A model generated the notes under the pieces. The model was not told the origin of the DNA. It did no database searches and saw only the letters and a program-made list of their open reading frames with translations. DNA of 41,842 nt, taken from the NCBI GenBank assembly GCA_900541555.1, contig UQKE01000013.1, positions 1-41,842 of the forward strand, in the 5' to 3' direction. Below, in pieces: positions 1 through 6,994 of this stretch. Each line of letters starts with the position of its first letter. Position 1 is the stretch's first letter. Source of the DNA: an uncultured Porphyromonadaceae bacterium. Its GTDB lineage: Bacteria > Bacteroidota > Bacteroidia > Bacteroidales > Muribaculaceae. A program made the position numbers and the translations under genes.

Positions 1-1
1 A

Positions 2-74
2 GCGGAAATAGCTCAGTTGGTAGAGCACAACCTTGCCAAGGTTGGGGTCGCGGGTTCGAGTCCCGTTTTTCGCT
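2..74 (+). tRNA. tRNA-Gly (anticodon GCC)
   Basis: The full cloverleaf can be drawn. Acceptor stem 2-8 pairs with 67-73, including one G-T pair. The anticodon stem closes a 7-base loop with GCC at 35-37, and the T arm (50-54 with 62-66) closes the loop TTCGAGT. Base 74 is the discriminator. CCA is not encoded. It is the first of three closely spaced tRNA genes and may belong to a longer cluster that begins before the window. Confidence 0.96.
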
Positions 75-79
75 CTGAT

Positions 80-163
80 GTCCGGATGGCGGAATTGGTA
101 GACGCGCTACTTTGAGGGGGTAGTGGGCATTAGCTCGTGTGAGTTCGAGTCTCATTCCGGACA
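80..163 (+). tRNA. tRNA-Leu (anticodon GAG)
   Basis: This is a class II tRNA with a long variable arm. Acceptor stem 80-86 pairs perfectly with 156-162 and base 163 is the discriminator. The anticodon stem 107-111/119-123 encloses a loop with GAG at 114-116, which reads CTC and CTT codons. It lies 5 bases after tRNA-Gly, so the two are probably processed from one transcript. Confidence 0.95.
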
Positions 164-178
164 CATCTTAACAACTTT

Positions 179-250
179 GGCGCTTTCGTCTAGCGGTTAG
201 GACGCGGCCCTCTCACGGCTGAAACACGGGTTCGATTCCCGTAGGCGCTA
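179..250 (+). tRNA. tRNA-Glu (anticodon CTC)
   Basis: Acceptor stem 179-185 pairs with 243-249 with two wobble pairs. The anticodon stem 205-209/217-221 presents CTC at 212-214, and the T loop TTCGATT is canonical. CTC reads only GAG, so this is the narrow-specificity Glu isoacceptor; a TTC tRNA presumably lies elsewhere. It is the last tRNA of the cluster and is followed at once by a terminator. Confidence 0.95.
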
Positions 251-254
251 CGCG

Positions 255-290
255 GGATGATTCCGAAGGATTCATCCTTTTTTTGTTTTT
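255..290 (+). terminator. Rho-independent terminator of the tRNA cluster
   Basis: Stem 255-264 pairs with 268-277 (one T/T mismatch) around a 3-base loop and is followed by seven T residues and then GTTTTT. It ends the tRNA transcript 5 bases after tRNA-Glu. The ATG at 257, which would extend prmA upstream, lies inside this hairpin, which argues for the later prmA start at 311. Confidence 0.8.
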
Positions 291-310
291 ATACCTTACC
301 TTATCCAGAA

Positions 311-1165
311 ATGAACGATTATTATCTTGTGCGGATCAATTTGAATCCTTGCGTGGAAGAAGAGTGCGACATAGTAGCCGCTTTGCTTGCCGACGTAGGA
401 TTTGAAAGTTTTGTGCCGGACGAGAAAGGCGTGTCGGCATATATCCGAAAGGAATTGTTCGACAAACCGGCCACTTCGAGCGCTTTGGCGGCATATCCCT
501 TTAACGGGGAATTGCAGATGGAAGAAGCGGAATTGATTCAGGGGCAAGATTGGAATAGCGAATGGGAGAAACATTATTTTCAACCGATTGTCGTGGGCGA
601 CCGTTGTGTGGTCCACAGTTCGTTTCATAAGGAATATCCGAAGGCAGAATATGAAATCGTGGTAGATCCCCGCATGGCGTTTGGCACGGGGCATCACGAA
701 ACGACGAGCCTGATGTTGGAACGCTTGCTGTCGTATCCGCTTGAAGAATGCAAATTGCTTGACATGGGGACGGGAACCGGCATCCTTGCCATTTTGGCGG
801 CGATGCGCGGCGCGGTGCATGTGGTTGGCGTGGAAATCGACGAGCCTGCTTATCTGAATGCGGTCGACAATGCCGGAATCAATGGCGTCGATTTGGATTT
901 GCGTTTGGGTGGCGTCGAAACGGTGACGGAATGCGCCTATTTTGATTATGTGCTGGCAAATATCAACAGGAATATCATCATTGCCGACATCGATAAATAT
1001 GCACGGTCTTTGCGCCAAGGCGGAATCATGACGTTAAGCGGTTTTTATGTCGAAGACATTCCGTTTGTCGAAGAAGCCGGCAAGAAATGCGGTTTGGCTC
1101 CCGTTGCGTTTTTTGAAAAACGGCGGTGGGCATGTTTGTGCCTCGAAAAAGGGGGACAGGTATGA
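311..1165 (+). CDS. prmA: Ribosomal protein L11 methyltransferase
   Basis: 284 residues. PrmA transfers methyl groups from S-adenosylmethionine to lysines and the N-terminus of ribosomal protein L11 in the cytoplasm. The SAM-binding motif is visible as LLDMGTGTGILAI in the C-terminal half. It is preceded by the family signature DPRMAFGTGHHETT and followed by the substrate-site ANINRNI segment. The N-terminal third is the L11-recognition region. The start at 311 (MNDYYLVRINL) is chosen because the upstream in-frame ATG at 257 lies inside the tRNA terminator and family members begin here. The stop overlaps the xseA start by 4 bases (ATGA), so translation of the two is probably coupled. Confidence 0.93.
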   Translation: MNDYYLVRINLNPCVEEECDIVAALLADVGFESFVPDEKGVSAYIRKELFDKPATSSALAAYPFNGELQMEEAELIQGQDWNSEWEKHYFQPIVVGDRCVVHSSFHKEYPKAEYEIVVDPRMAFGTGHHETTSLMLERLLSYPLEECKLLDMGTGTGILAILAAMRGAVHVVGVEIDEPAYLNAVDNAGINGVDLDLRLGGVETVTECAYFDYVLANINRNIIIADIDKYARSLRQGGIMTLSGFYVEDIPFVEEAGKKCGLAPVAFFEKRRWACLCLEKGGQV

Positions 1166-2460
1166 GCGAATCTGCGATATCGTTGTTGGAATTCAATCGC
1201 CGAATAGGACGATTGCTTCAAAACGGAGCAGTGCAGCGGTGTTGGATATTTGGCGAAACAAGCGATGTCATGGTTCGTGGCGGGCATTGCTATTTGGAAT
1301 TGGTTCAAAAAAATCCGGATACAGGGCAGACCGTGGCCAAAGCGCGGGCAATCATTTGGGCAAACCGGTTCTATGTGCTTCGCTCTTTGTTTGAAGAAAC
1401 GACAGGGCAGGCGTTTGGAAACGGGTTGAACGTCATGGTCGAAGCGAGCGCCAATTTTCATGAGCAATTCGGATTCTCGCTGTTGATAAGCGATATAAAT
1501 CCGTCGTACACATTGGGCGACATGGCTCGACAGCGCATGGAGATAATCGCTCGGTTGAAGCGAGAAGGAATCATAGACAGGAATAAAGCATTGCAATGGG
1601 CGGAAGCCCCCCAGCGCGTGGCAATTGTTTCTGCCCCGGGCGCTGCCGGATATGGCGATTTCATGAATCAATTGCATCATAATGCGGCGGGCATTCAATT
1701 TTATACTTGTTTGTTTCCTGCCGTGATGCAAGGTGCGAATACAGTACCGTCGGTCATGGCTGCGCTTGCTCGTGTCGAAAAACATAAAGAATTGTTTGAT
1801 TGCGTTGTCGTGATTCGTGGAGGCGGCTCGACATCCGATTTAAATTCTTTCGACAATTACGATTTGGCGGCAGCCATAGCGTGCTTTCCGCTTCCGGTGA
1901 TTGTGGGAATCGGTCACGATCGCGATAATACGGTCGTCGACGAAGTGGCAAATGTCAGGGTGAAGACGCCGACGGCGGCGGCAGAGTGGCTGATTGCAAA
2001 AACGCAGAGCGCGCTTGACGAGCTGAACGCTTTGTCGCGGATGATTTCCGATGTGGCGATGCAGATGACGGCAGAAGCGTATCGGCAATTGTCGTATTAT
2101 TTCAGTGGAATTCCTTTGATGGCCGACAAGATATTGGTGCGCCATCAAAGCCGTTTGAAGTCTTTTGCCGCGATGATTCCGACTTATGCCGCCGGACGGG
2201 TGGCTTCAGCGGAGAAAGACGCGGCGTTTCTTTGGCAACGGATTAAGGCATTGGCGGAACAGAAAATAGAAGCCGAGCGTGTGCGCGTGGACGGGCTTTG
2301 GAAGCAGATCGACTTATTGTCGCCGGAAAGGGTGTTGAAGAGGGGATATTCGTTGACTTTGAAGAATGGCAAGGCTGTGGCTGATGCTGCCGAACTTGCT
2401 GCCGGCGACGAAATTGTCACTCATTTCGCTTCGGGAAAAAGCATCTCTGTTGTAAAATAA
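1162..2460 (+). CDS. xseA: Exodeoxyribonuclease VII large subunit
   Basis: 432 residues, close to the usual length. XseA is the catalytic subunit of exonuclease VII, which degrades single-stranded DNA from both ends to short oligonucleotides during repair. An N-terminal OB-fold (about residues 1-105) binds DNA. The catalytic domain carries the hallmark RGGGSTSDLNSFDN, followed by GIGHDRDNTVVDEVAN and TPTAAAEWL. A helical C-terminal part with heptad-like pattern should bind XseB. The start at 1162 overlaps the prmA stop by 4 bases; an earlier in-frame ATG at 1126 lies within prmA and is less likely. xseB follows after 15 bases, giving both subunits from one message. Confidence 0.94.
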   Translation: MSESAISLLEFNRRIGRLLQNGAVQRCWIFGETSDVMVRGGHCYLELVQKNPDTGQTVAKARAIIWANRFYVLRSLFEETTGQAFGNGLNVMVEASANFHEQFGFSLLISDINPSYTLGDMARQRMEIIARLKREGIIDRNKALQWAEAPQRVAIVSAPGAAGYGDFMNQLHHNAAGIQFYTCLFPAVMQGANTVPSVMAALARVEKHKELFDCVVVIRGGGSTSDLNSFDNYDLAAAIACFPLPVIVGIGHDRDNTVVDEVANVRVKTPTAAAEWLIAKTQSALDELNALSRMISDVAMQMTAEAYRQLSYYFSGIPLMADKILVRHQSRLKSFAAMIPTYAAGRVASAEKDAAFLWQRIKALAEQKIEAERVRVDGLWKQIDLLSPERVLKRGYSLTLKNGKAVADAAELAAGDEIVTHFASGKSISVVK

Positions 2461-2475
2461 AAAGCGTTTAGATAT

Positions 2476-2685
2476 ATGGAACAAGGAGAATTGGAAAAGA
2501 TGACCTATGCAGAGGCAATCGGCGAATTGGAACGGATTGTCAAGGAAATGCAAAGCGAAACATGCGGAATCGACAATCTTTCGCGCTACACTTCGCGGTC
2601 GTTGGAATTGTTGAAGTTTTGCAAGGCGAAATTGCTATCGACCGACGAGGAATTGAAAAAAATCTTGTCGGAGCTTGAAGAGTAA
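2476..2685 (+). CDS. xseB: Exodeoxyribonuclease VII small subunit
   Basis: 69 residues, the normal size for XseB. It is a two-helix protein that binds the helical tail of XseA in multiple copies and is needed for nuclease activity. The core MTYAEAIGELERIVKEMQ matches the family's typical YEEAxxxLExIVxxLE pattern, and the second helix (SRSLELLKFCKAKL) follows after a short turn. It lies 15 bases after xseA and ends 11 bases before the stop of the convergent LuxR-type gene, with no clear terminator between. Confidence 0.9.
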   Translation: MEQGELEKMTYAEAIGELERIVKEMQSETCGIDNLSRYTSRSLELLKFCKAKLLSTDEELKKILSELEE

Positions 2686-2696
2686 GGGCAGTTTTG

Positions 2697-3251
2697 TCAT
2701 TTTATTTCGTGTGGATTTTCTCCGATATATCCATTCATCATGGCATAGACGCTTAGTCCCGACACGCTTCTGATGCCAAGCTTTGCCGAAATGTTTTTTC
2801 GATGCGAGAGCACTGTGTTCGTGCTGATGAAAAGATGTTCGGCAATTTCTTTGTTTGTGTATCCTTTTGCGACAAGGCGGAGCACATCGATTTCGCGTTG
2901 TGTCAATTCGGTGGCATCGGCATGCTTGTCGCGTATTTTCTCAAGGATTTCAGAAAGGCGGCGAATAAAATTGGCTTCGCTGCATGAGCGGCTGAGAGAC
3001 AGCTCGAAGCCGGCATTTTCGTAATTGCCCATGACGGCAACTTTGGCTCTGCGCGGTATGAAAAATACCGGATATGCGGCGAACGACTCGGCATCGACGA
3101 TATATAAATCCGTATGGTCCGGTTGCTCCGCGAGTTTGTCGCATTCGCGAATCCAAGATGCGTTAATGTCGAACAATTCGCGAATCAGGCTTTTTAGCCC
3201 GATGGCGACGGCGGTGTCGCGTGTGACGATTACAATGTTTAGTTGTCGCAT
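2697..3251 (-). CDS. LuxR-type HTH regulator with degenerate receiver-like N-terminus
   Basis: 184 residues. The C-terminal ~65 residues form a clear LuxR/GerE DNA-binding domain: LTQREIDVLRLVAKGYTNKEIAEHLFIS then TVLSHRKNISAKLGIRS. The N-terminal ~115 residues resemble a response-regulator receiver in pattern (VIVTRD near the start, LYIVDAES at the usual phospho-Asp strand), but the acidic pair and other receiver residues are not convincing, so phosphorylation is uncertain. The start overlaps the end of the hemerythrin-like gene by 13 bases, which suggests tight co-expression. It is the last gene of a five-gene minus-strand run. Its target genes and signal are unknown; a link to the neighbouring hemerythrin-like protein is inference. 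Confidence 0.82.
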   Translation of the reverse strand: MRQLNIVIVTRDTAVAIGLKSLIRELFDINASWIRECDKLAEQPDHTDLYIVDAESFAAYPVFFIPRRAKVAVMGNYENAGFELSLSRSCSEANFIRRLSEILEKIRDKHADATELTQREIDVLRLVAKGYTNKEIAEHLFISTNTVLSHRKNISAKLGIRSVSGLSVYAMMNGYIGENPHEIK

Positions 3252-3946
3252 TGGAGTTTGCTTGTGGTTGCCGATTCTTTCAAAGCCGTTGCTATCGGGT
3301 TGAGGATTCGATTTCGTATGCGGTCGTTTTGCCGGATGTCTTTTTCAAGGCTGATGATGGCGTGCAAGACAGCATGGCAGAGGTTTCGATCGTAGTTTCC
3401 ACGCAAGTGAATGACAAACATGTTTTTCAAGTCGTTCAGTTTGTCTTCTGTCGCATCGGATTGCTGGACCTTGGCCGATTTGCTTTTGGGCGGGCATGTG
3501 GCCGTCTGCTCATGACGGATGATTTCTTCAAACCATTTGTCGTCGTTTTCAATCTGAATTTCGATGCCTTTTCGCACTTCTTTGAAAAAGTTGAACAATA
3601 GCGGCAGATTGCTGTTTGCGTCGCTTTGTTTGATAAGCGCGTTGAAATGCCTTTCAATGTTGGGCAGCTGGCATTGCAGATAGAAGTTGTTTGTTTTCCG
3701 TAGATATTCGATTACATTCTTGGCTTTAATCGATTTCAAATCGATTTCCGGGACAAACGATTCGGAGATGAATGCGTTGAGTATAAGCAAAAAGAAATTC
3801 AGGTCGATGCTTTTCTCGCTGCAAATTGTTTTAATCGTTTTGTCGCCGACGCCGAGTTCGATGTCGAAACGATTGATTACGGGAATGACCGACGGCTCGT
3901 CGATAATTACGTCGCATAGTTTTGTTTCAGGGGTAACTAAGGCCAT
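3239..3946 (-). CDS. Hemerythrin/RIC-like protein (ScdA-N-like plus degenerate helical bundle)
   Basis: 235 residues, no signal peptide or membrane segment. Residues ~1-50 resemble the DUF542/ScdA_N domain of iron-sulfur-cluster repair (RIC) proteins: a short domain with VINRFDIELGVGDKTI in place of the usual Cys-Cys motif. The remainder is helical and similar in layout to the hemerythrin-like part of RIC proteins, but I cannot find the full set of His and Glu/Asp di-iron ligands; segments such as KDIRQNDRIRNRIL occupy the place where His and Glu would be expected. It may have lost metal binding, or belong to a subfamily with other ligands. It lies 4 bases after the folate cyclo-ligase gene and overlaps the LuxR-type regulator. 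Confidence 0.6.
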   Translation of the reverse strand: MALVTPETKLCDVIIDEPSVIPVINRFDIELGVGDKTIKTICSEKSIDLNFFLLILNAFISESFVPEIDLKSIKAKNVIEYLRKTNNFYLQCQLPNIERHFNALIKQSDANSNLPLLFNFFKEVRKGIEIQIENDDKWFEEIIRHEQTATCPPKSKSAKVQQSDATEDKLNDLKNMFVIHLRGNYDRNLCHAVLHAIISLEKDIRQNDRIRNRILNPIATALKESATTSKLQCDN

Positions 3947-3950
3947 GTCG

Positions 3951-4496
3951 TTATTTTATTTGCAAAATGTCTGTATCTGTCACGATGGCATTCATCGGCA
4001 CGTCGTGGGGTTCGGCCGGAATCTCGTCGAATAGTTGGAAATGATATCCGACGCCGATTTTGGGGCAAGACGCTTTTTTCAGCAAGCGGTCGTAATATCC
4101 TTTGCCTCTGCCTATTCTGTTGCCTTTCCGGTCGAATGCGATTGCAGGGACGACAATCAATTCGATTTTGCCGGGATTGCAACAAATGCCGTTGGCCGGT
4201 TCGAGAATGTGGAAGGCACCTTCTTTCATGCTTGCTCCTTCCAACGGAAGAATTTCGAGGTCGTTTCCGCTTACACGCGGAAGATAAAACGTTTTGACCG
4301 TTTCCCATTTTTTGATGAATCGGGCTGTGTCGATTTCATCGGGGAGGGAATTGAACACGAGTATATGCTGCGCTGATAAAAATTCATGACATTTTTCAAG
4401 ATTGTCGAAGCATCGGTCGGATGCGATCTTTCGTTGGCAATTGTCCAATTGTTTTTTTCGGATTCTTACGGCATTCCGAATTTCTTCTTTTCCCAT
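3951..4496 (-). CDS. 5-formyltetrahydrofolate cyclo-ligase
   Basis: 181 residues, normal size. The enzyme uses ATP to convert 5-formyl-THF to 5,10-methenyl-THF, returning an inhibitory storage folate to one-carbon metabolism. The family signature is visible near residues 120-145 as AFDRKGNRIGRGKGYYDRLL, with the N-terminal basic segment (EEIRNAVRIRKKQL) that contributes to nucleotide binding. It starts 3 bases after the stop of the S41 protease gene, so it is clearly in the same transcript. The functional link to the neighbouring dCMP deaminase is reasonable, since thymidylate synthesis needs both dUMP and folate, but this is inference. Confidence 0.9.
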   Translation of the reverse strand: MGKEEIRNAVRIRKKQLDNCQRKIASDRCFDNLEKCHEFLSAQHILVFNSLPDEIDTARFIKKWETVKTFYLPRVSGNDLEILPLEGASMKEGAFHILEPANGICCNPGKIELIVVPAIAFDRKGNRIGRGKGYYDRLLKKASCPKIGVGYHFQLFDEIPAEPHDVPMNAIVTDTDILQIK

Positions 4497-4499
4497 TTG

Positions 4500-6149
4500 C
4501 TAATTGTGGTAATGGTGATTGCCTTGTATTTCCACAGTGATTGGGAATCTGCCTTTCCCCTCGTTTAAAGCCTTTAATGCAGCATTGACTGTGTTGTCCG
4601 TTTTGTTGTAGTATTTGTAGAATTCTTCTACGCCAAGTGTTTCGCGGATGATCAAAGCTCGAATTTGTTGCACAAGCAGCTTTTGGCTTTGGTTGATGTA
4701 GTACCATCTTGCCGGTATGCCGTTGTCTTTTGCAAAGTTGACAAAATCGTAGAGCAGGGAAGTGTCGTCGGGCATCGCCTTCAAAAGTTGTTTTGTCGAT
4801 TTGATGGATTTGAGATAATCGCGGTTGATGTCGACGTAGGTATAGGCGAATTTATGGATTAATCCTAAATTAGCCACGCTCATGTAGTAGGTGGTGATTC
4901 CGGTGGTGTCGTTCGACACGAAAATGTCAGGCACAATGCCGCCACCGCCATATACGGTTCTTCCGTTTGCTGTTCTGAATATTTTGCTTTCGTCCACCTT
5001 GATGCTGTCGGCATTGTAGAATTCTCCGTGGGTGTAGCGATTGTAAATTTCCATATTGTAGTCGTCATCGTCGCCGGGAACATAATCTTTTTGGATGCAA
5101 CGATGCGACGGCGTATAGTAGCGCGACACGGTCAAATGGACGACACTGCTATCGGGCAAATAGATGCGTTTTTGCACCAAGCCTTTTCCGAACGAACGGC
5201 GCCCGACAATGAGCGCACGGTCGTTGTCTTGCAATGCGCCGGCCATAATTTCGCTGGCACTGGCCGAATATTCGTCGATAAGGATGGCAACTTGCTCGTT
5301 GTGGAAAGAACCTTGGTTGTCGCTCCACACTTGCAGGTCTTCTTTCGCCTTGCGTCCTTTCGTATAAACAATCAATTCGCCTTGTGGAAGGAATTCATTG
5401 ACCATCAATATGGCCATTTCCATGTATCCTCCGGCATTCCCGCGCAAATCGACGATGAACCTTTTAGCTCCATCCGATTTTAATTTGATGAGAGCCGACA
5501 GGAATTCGTCGTAAGTGTTTCTGCCAAATTTTGATACTTTGATGTATCCTGTTTGGGGGTCGATCATGTAGGAAGCGTCGACGGTGTTGATAGGGATGTC
5601 GCCGCGCGTGATGGTGAAGTATAGTATTTTCTTCGAACTGTTTCGCTTGATTCCGAGTTTTACTTTTGTGCCCTTTTCTCCTCTGATTTTCTTTTGAATT
5701 TCATCGGCTGTTATTTGTTTGCCAACGATGGATTTCCCGTCGACGGAAACAATCCGGTCGCCGGCGAGTATGCCGGCTTTTTCGGCCGGTCCGCCGGGGA
5801 TTATTTCAGTGATGCTTGCAGTGTCGGAAAGCATATAGAAAGAAACGCCGACTCCGCTGATGGCGCCGTCCAGCTTATTTGTTTCTTCTGTTACGAATTT
5901 GGCAGGGATGTAGTAAGAGTGAGGGTCGAGATTGGTGATGATCTCAGGTATGGTCATTTCGACCAAATCTTTGATATCGACGGAGTCGACATATTCGCTT
6001 TGCACCAAATTAAGCACAGCGTTGATTTTTCGATCTTTGTCGAGGATGAATTTTTGAGTGGAGATATAATTTCCAATCAAAATGCCGGCAACAATCGATA
6101 ATGCGATGACTAATGGATACCAGATGATAGAATTGTGCTTAATTCTCAT
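4500..6149 (-). CDS. S41 family carboxy-terminal processing protease
   Basis: 549 residues. One N-terminal membrane segment (about residues 9-29) anchors the protein, leaving the rest in the periplasm. A PDZ domain covers about 90-180 (GVGVSFYM...AGILAGDRIVSVDG). The S41 peptidase core follows, with LRGNAGGYMEMA, the nucleophile in EYSASASEIMAGALQD (Ser297 by its 25-residue spacing to Lys) and the general base Lys322 in RRSFGKGLVQ. Such proteases cleave or mature envelope proteins at their C-termini. The ~200-residue tail after the core is typical of the Bacteroidetes form. It starts 31 bases after dCMP deaminase and is followed by the folate cyclo-ligase. Confidence 0.92.
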   Translation of the reverse strand: MRIKHNSIIWYPLVIALSIVAGILIGNYISTQKFILDKDRKINAVLNLVQSEYVDSVDIKDLVEMTIPEIITNLDPHSYYIPAKFVTEETNKLDGAISGVGVSFYMLSDTASITEIIPGGPAEKAGILAGDRIVSVDGKSIVGKQITADEIQKKIRGEKGTKVKLGIKRNSSKKILYFTITRGDIPINTVDASYMIDPQTGYIKVSKFGRNTYDEFLSALIKLKSDGAKRFIVDLRGNAGGYMEMAILMVNEFLPQGELIVYTKGRKAKEDLQVWSDNQGSFHNEQVAILIDEYSASASEIMAGALQDNDRALIVGRRSFGKGLVQKRIYLPDSSVVHLTVSRYYTPSHRCIQKDYVPGDDDDYNMEIYNRYTHGEFYNADSIKVDESKIFRTANGRTVYGGGGIVPDIFVSNDTTGITTYYMSVANLGLIHKFAYTYVDINRDYLKSIKSTKQLLKAMPDDTSLLYDFVNFAKDNGIPARWYYINQSQKLLVQQIRALIIRETLGVEEFYKYYNKTDNTVNAALKALNEGKGRFPITVEIQGNHHYHN

Positions 6150-6180
6150 TTTTTATTGCTCCGAATGATATGTGGTTGGG

Positions 6181-6618
6181 TTATTGTTGGCTCATTTCTT
6201 CTAAGAGCGTGCATTCGATGCCTGCTTTTTTTAGCAAATCGAGCCCGTCGGCAAGTCGATAGAGTTCGGAAAATACGACTCGTTTGATTCCTGCTTGAAT
6301 GATTAATTTTGCGCATTCTATGCATGGCGCGGCTGTGACATAGAGTGTGGCTCCTTCGCTGCTATTGTTGCTTCTTGCCACTTTTGTAATGGCATTTGCT
6401 TCGGCATGGAGCACATAGGGAAATGTGACGCCGGTTTCGTCTTCGCAAACATTGTCGAATCCGGAGGGGGTTCCGTTGAATCCGTCGGAAATAATCATTT
6501 TGTCTTTTACCAACAGCGCGCCGACTTGCCTGCGCCGGCAATATGAGTTTTCAGCCCATATTTTTGCCATGCGGAGGTAGCGTAAGTCTAATTGCTGTTG
6601 TTTGATAGAGTTGTCCAT
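6181..6618 (-). CDS. dCMP deaminase (deoxycytidylate deaminase family)
   Basis: 145 residues. The enzyme deaminates dCMP to dUMP, the substrate of thymidylate synthase. Zinc-site motifs are clear: HAEANAI (His ligand and catalytic Glu) and PCIECAKL (two Cys ligands). The N-terminal region has the CRRRQVGALLVKD and GFNGTPSGFDN segments of the family. Start 6618 (MDNSIKQQQLDLRYLRM) fits family members; an upstream in-frame ATG at 6663 would run into the tandem repeat region and is not preferred. It is the first gene of the minus-strand run. Candidate -7 promoter boxes lie upstream inside the repeat. Confidence 0.9.
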   Translation of the reverse strand: MDNSIKQQQLDLRYLRMAKIWAENSYCRRRQVGALLVKDKMIISDGFNGTPSGFDNVCEDETGVTFPYVLHAEANAITKVARSNNSSEGATLYVTAAPCIECAKLIIQAGIKRVVFSELYRLADGLDLLKKAGIECTLLEEMSQQ

Positions 6619-6652
6619 AGATCTTGGTTTGTCAATTCCGGCATGACGTCGG

Positions 6653-6839
6653 ATTTTCTGCAAAGATAATGCAAATCGAGTGCAGAAACGCCAAACAAGT
6701 TTGGGCGGTTATGCCGAGATGCAGCTTATTTTCTGCAAAGATAATGCAAATCAAGTGCAGAAACGCCAAACTTGTTTGAGCGGTTATGCCGAGATGCAGC
6801 TTATTTTCTGCAAAGATAATGCAAATCGAGCGCAAACAA
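6653..6839. repeat. 75-bp tandem repeat (2.5 copies) of a dispersed intergenic element
   Basis: Two full units (6653-6727 and 6728-6802) and one partial unit (6803 to about 6839) have an exact 75-base period and only a few differences. Each full unit contains CAAAGATA, a palindrome CAAAC-NN-GTTTG (6692-6703 and 6767-6778; centres AA and TT), flanking CGAG..TGCAG direct repeats and TTATGCCGAG. There are no unique spacers, so it is not a CRISPR. Small ORFs through it on both strands have no coding character. The region lies between dCMP deaminase and the M3 peptidase terminator. Related copies occur at 9118-9346 and 24090-24149. Confidence 0.9.
6661..6818 (-). promoter_or_regulatory. Three tandem candidate -7 boxes (TATCTTTG) facing dCMP deaminase
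   Basis: On the minus strand each repeat unit contains TATCTTTG, a match to the Bacteroidetes -7 consensus TAnnTTTG, at 6661-6668, 6736-6743 and 6811-6818. The nearest would place transcription start about 36 bases before the dCMP deaminase ATG. A TTTG that could serve as the -33 element lies in each full unit's palindrome but about 23 bases away, a little far. All three could act or only the proximal one; the sequence does not decide. Confidence 0.5.
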
Positions 6840-6929
6840 ATAAACTTGTTGAAATATTCTGTGGCATCAGGAGGTTTGGCGCATTGGTGGAGAAATATAG
6901 GTTATGATGCGGCTCATTTCGACGATATT

Positions 6930-6975
6930 TCATAAAAATAAAGTCGCCCTGCAATGGGCTATGCAGAGCGACTTT
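6930..6975 (-). terminator. Terminator of the M3 peptidase gene
   Basis: A 14-position hairpin pairs 6940-6953 with 6962-6975 (one C/A mismatch) around an 8-base loop. Read on the minus strand it is followed by TATTTTTATG, a T-rich tract. It lies 20 bases past the peptidase stop and separates this gene from the repeat region. Confidence 0.75.
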
Positions 6976-6994
6976 TGGCGAATGGGTTGCAATT

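Noticed and set aside
257..310. Longer N-terminus for PrmA from ATG 257
   Set aside because: The ATG lies inside the stem of the tRNA terminator, and family members begin at the later Met (311).
296..1018. 240-residue antisense ORF across prmA
   Set aside because: prmA is supported by clear motifs over the same bases; the antisense frame shows the Arg/His/Phe-rich composition of a shadow ORF.
6653..6839. CRISPR array
   Set aside because: The 75-base units are contiguous and nearly identical over their whole length, with no unique spacers and no cas genes nearby.
6632..6907. Small proteins encoded on both strands of the tandem repeat
   Set aside because: Period 75 is a multiple of three, so frames stay open in all copies by chance. 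There is no family resemblance, and both strands are equally open.
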